Assembly (NCBI GenBank): GCA_947074265.1
Contig: CAMTPD010000072.1
Location: 1 to 6,929 of the forward strand
Direction of reading: 5' to 3'
From: an uncultured Porphyromonadaceae bacterium
Lineage (GTDB): Bacteria; Bacteroidota; Bacteroidia; Bacteroidales; CAMTPD01
Length of the DNA: 6,929 nt
Of this stretch, positions 6,831 through 6,929 are shown piece by piece. Position 1 is the stretch's first letter. Each line of letters opens with the position of its first letter. Below the pieces are notes generated by a model. It was not told the DNA's origin. It ran no database searches and was given only the letters and a program-made list of their open reading frames with translations. The position numbers were made by a program, and so were the translations under genes.

Positions 6831-6929
6831 AATCGTTTGATGGGCATCGAACGATTCGAAACTAACGAAGAGCAAATCGTCAGGTCGGCACCTGACGATT
6901 TAAACATAGTGAAGACTGAATCGTCAGGT
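6831..6929. repeat. Tandem hairpin array, 44-bp period, truncated by the window end
   Basis: Units begin with AATCGT at 6831, 6875 and 6919, exactly 44 bp apart. Unit 1 is a hairpin, 6831-6841 against 6846-6856 with loop GGGC and one T-G pair. Unit 2 is a perfect hairpin, 6875-6885 against 6890-6900 with loop CGGC, extended by A6874-T6901. Unit 3 is the left arm AATCGTCAGGT, identical to unit 2, at the window edge. The outer AATCGT/ACGATT is conserved, while the inner stem changes on both arms so that pairing is kept. The 18-nt linkers share a GAAGA core. Function is unknown. The array starts 18 bp after the fucosidase terminator and contains no meaningful ORF. Confidence 0.75.

Noticed and set aside
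6821..6865. Short ORF MKSKSFDGHRTIRN after the fucosidase terminator.
   Set aside because: Only 14 codons, overlapping the first hairpin unit, with no promoter or family resemblance.
6831..6929. CRISPR array interpretation of the 44-bp repeats.
   Set aside because: The repeated units are not identical, the linkers are only 18 nt and resemble each other, and no cas gene is visible. Paired stem changes fit a hairpin array better.

Overview
The window looks like chromosomal DNA from a gut-type Bacteroidales bacterium (Bacteroides or Parabacteroides relative; genus not resolved). Three things point there. The HU, RNase G and DnaK proteins read like Bacteroidales orthologues. No gene has a Shine-Dalgarno sequence; starts sit in A/T-rich leaders instead. 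Three upstream regions carry the Bacteroidetes -7 element TAnnTTTG.

Layout: (1) 1-223 is a divergent promoter region. A 5' fragment of a minus-strand gene (1-54) has its own promoter at 83-114, and the HU promoter is at 148-178. (2) 224-2302 is an information-processing cluster on the + strand: HU (224-496), a 30-residue extremely basic ribosomal-type protein of the AURKAIP1/COX24 (bS22/mS38-like) class (543-635), a 14-bp hairpin (654-690), and RNase G/E with a GTG start (731-2302) followed at once by a terminator. (3) 2303-2557 is the dnaK regulatory region. It carries a near-perfect -24/-12 (sigma-54) promoter at 2443-2458 and repeated TGACA/GACAAA elements. (4) dnaK (2558-4456) and its GCAA-loop terminator. 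(5) 4684-6741 is a lipoprotein alpha-L-fucosidase (GH29, probably subfamily B) with accessory carbohydrate-binding modules and a very strong bidirectional terminator. (6) 6831-6929 is an array of hairpin units with an exact 44-bp period, cut by the window end.

How the genes fit together: HU, the small ribosomal-type protein and RNase G concern nucleoid structure, translation and RNA turnover, and probably share transcription. DnaK is monocistronic, with neither grpE nor dnaJ next to it in the window. The fucosidase is an independent glycan-degrading unit.

The two signals most worth following are the sigma-54-type promoter in front of a housekeeping chaperone and the 44-bp hairpin array, whose stems differ by paired, base-pair-preserving changes. 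Neither is proven to be a new system.
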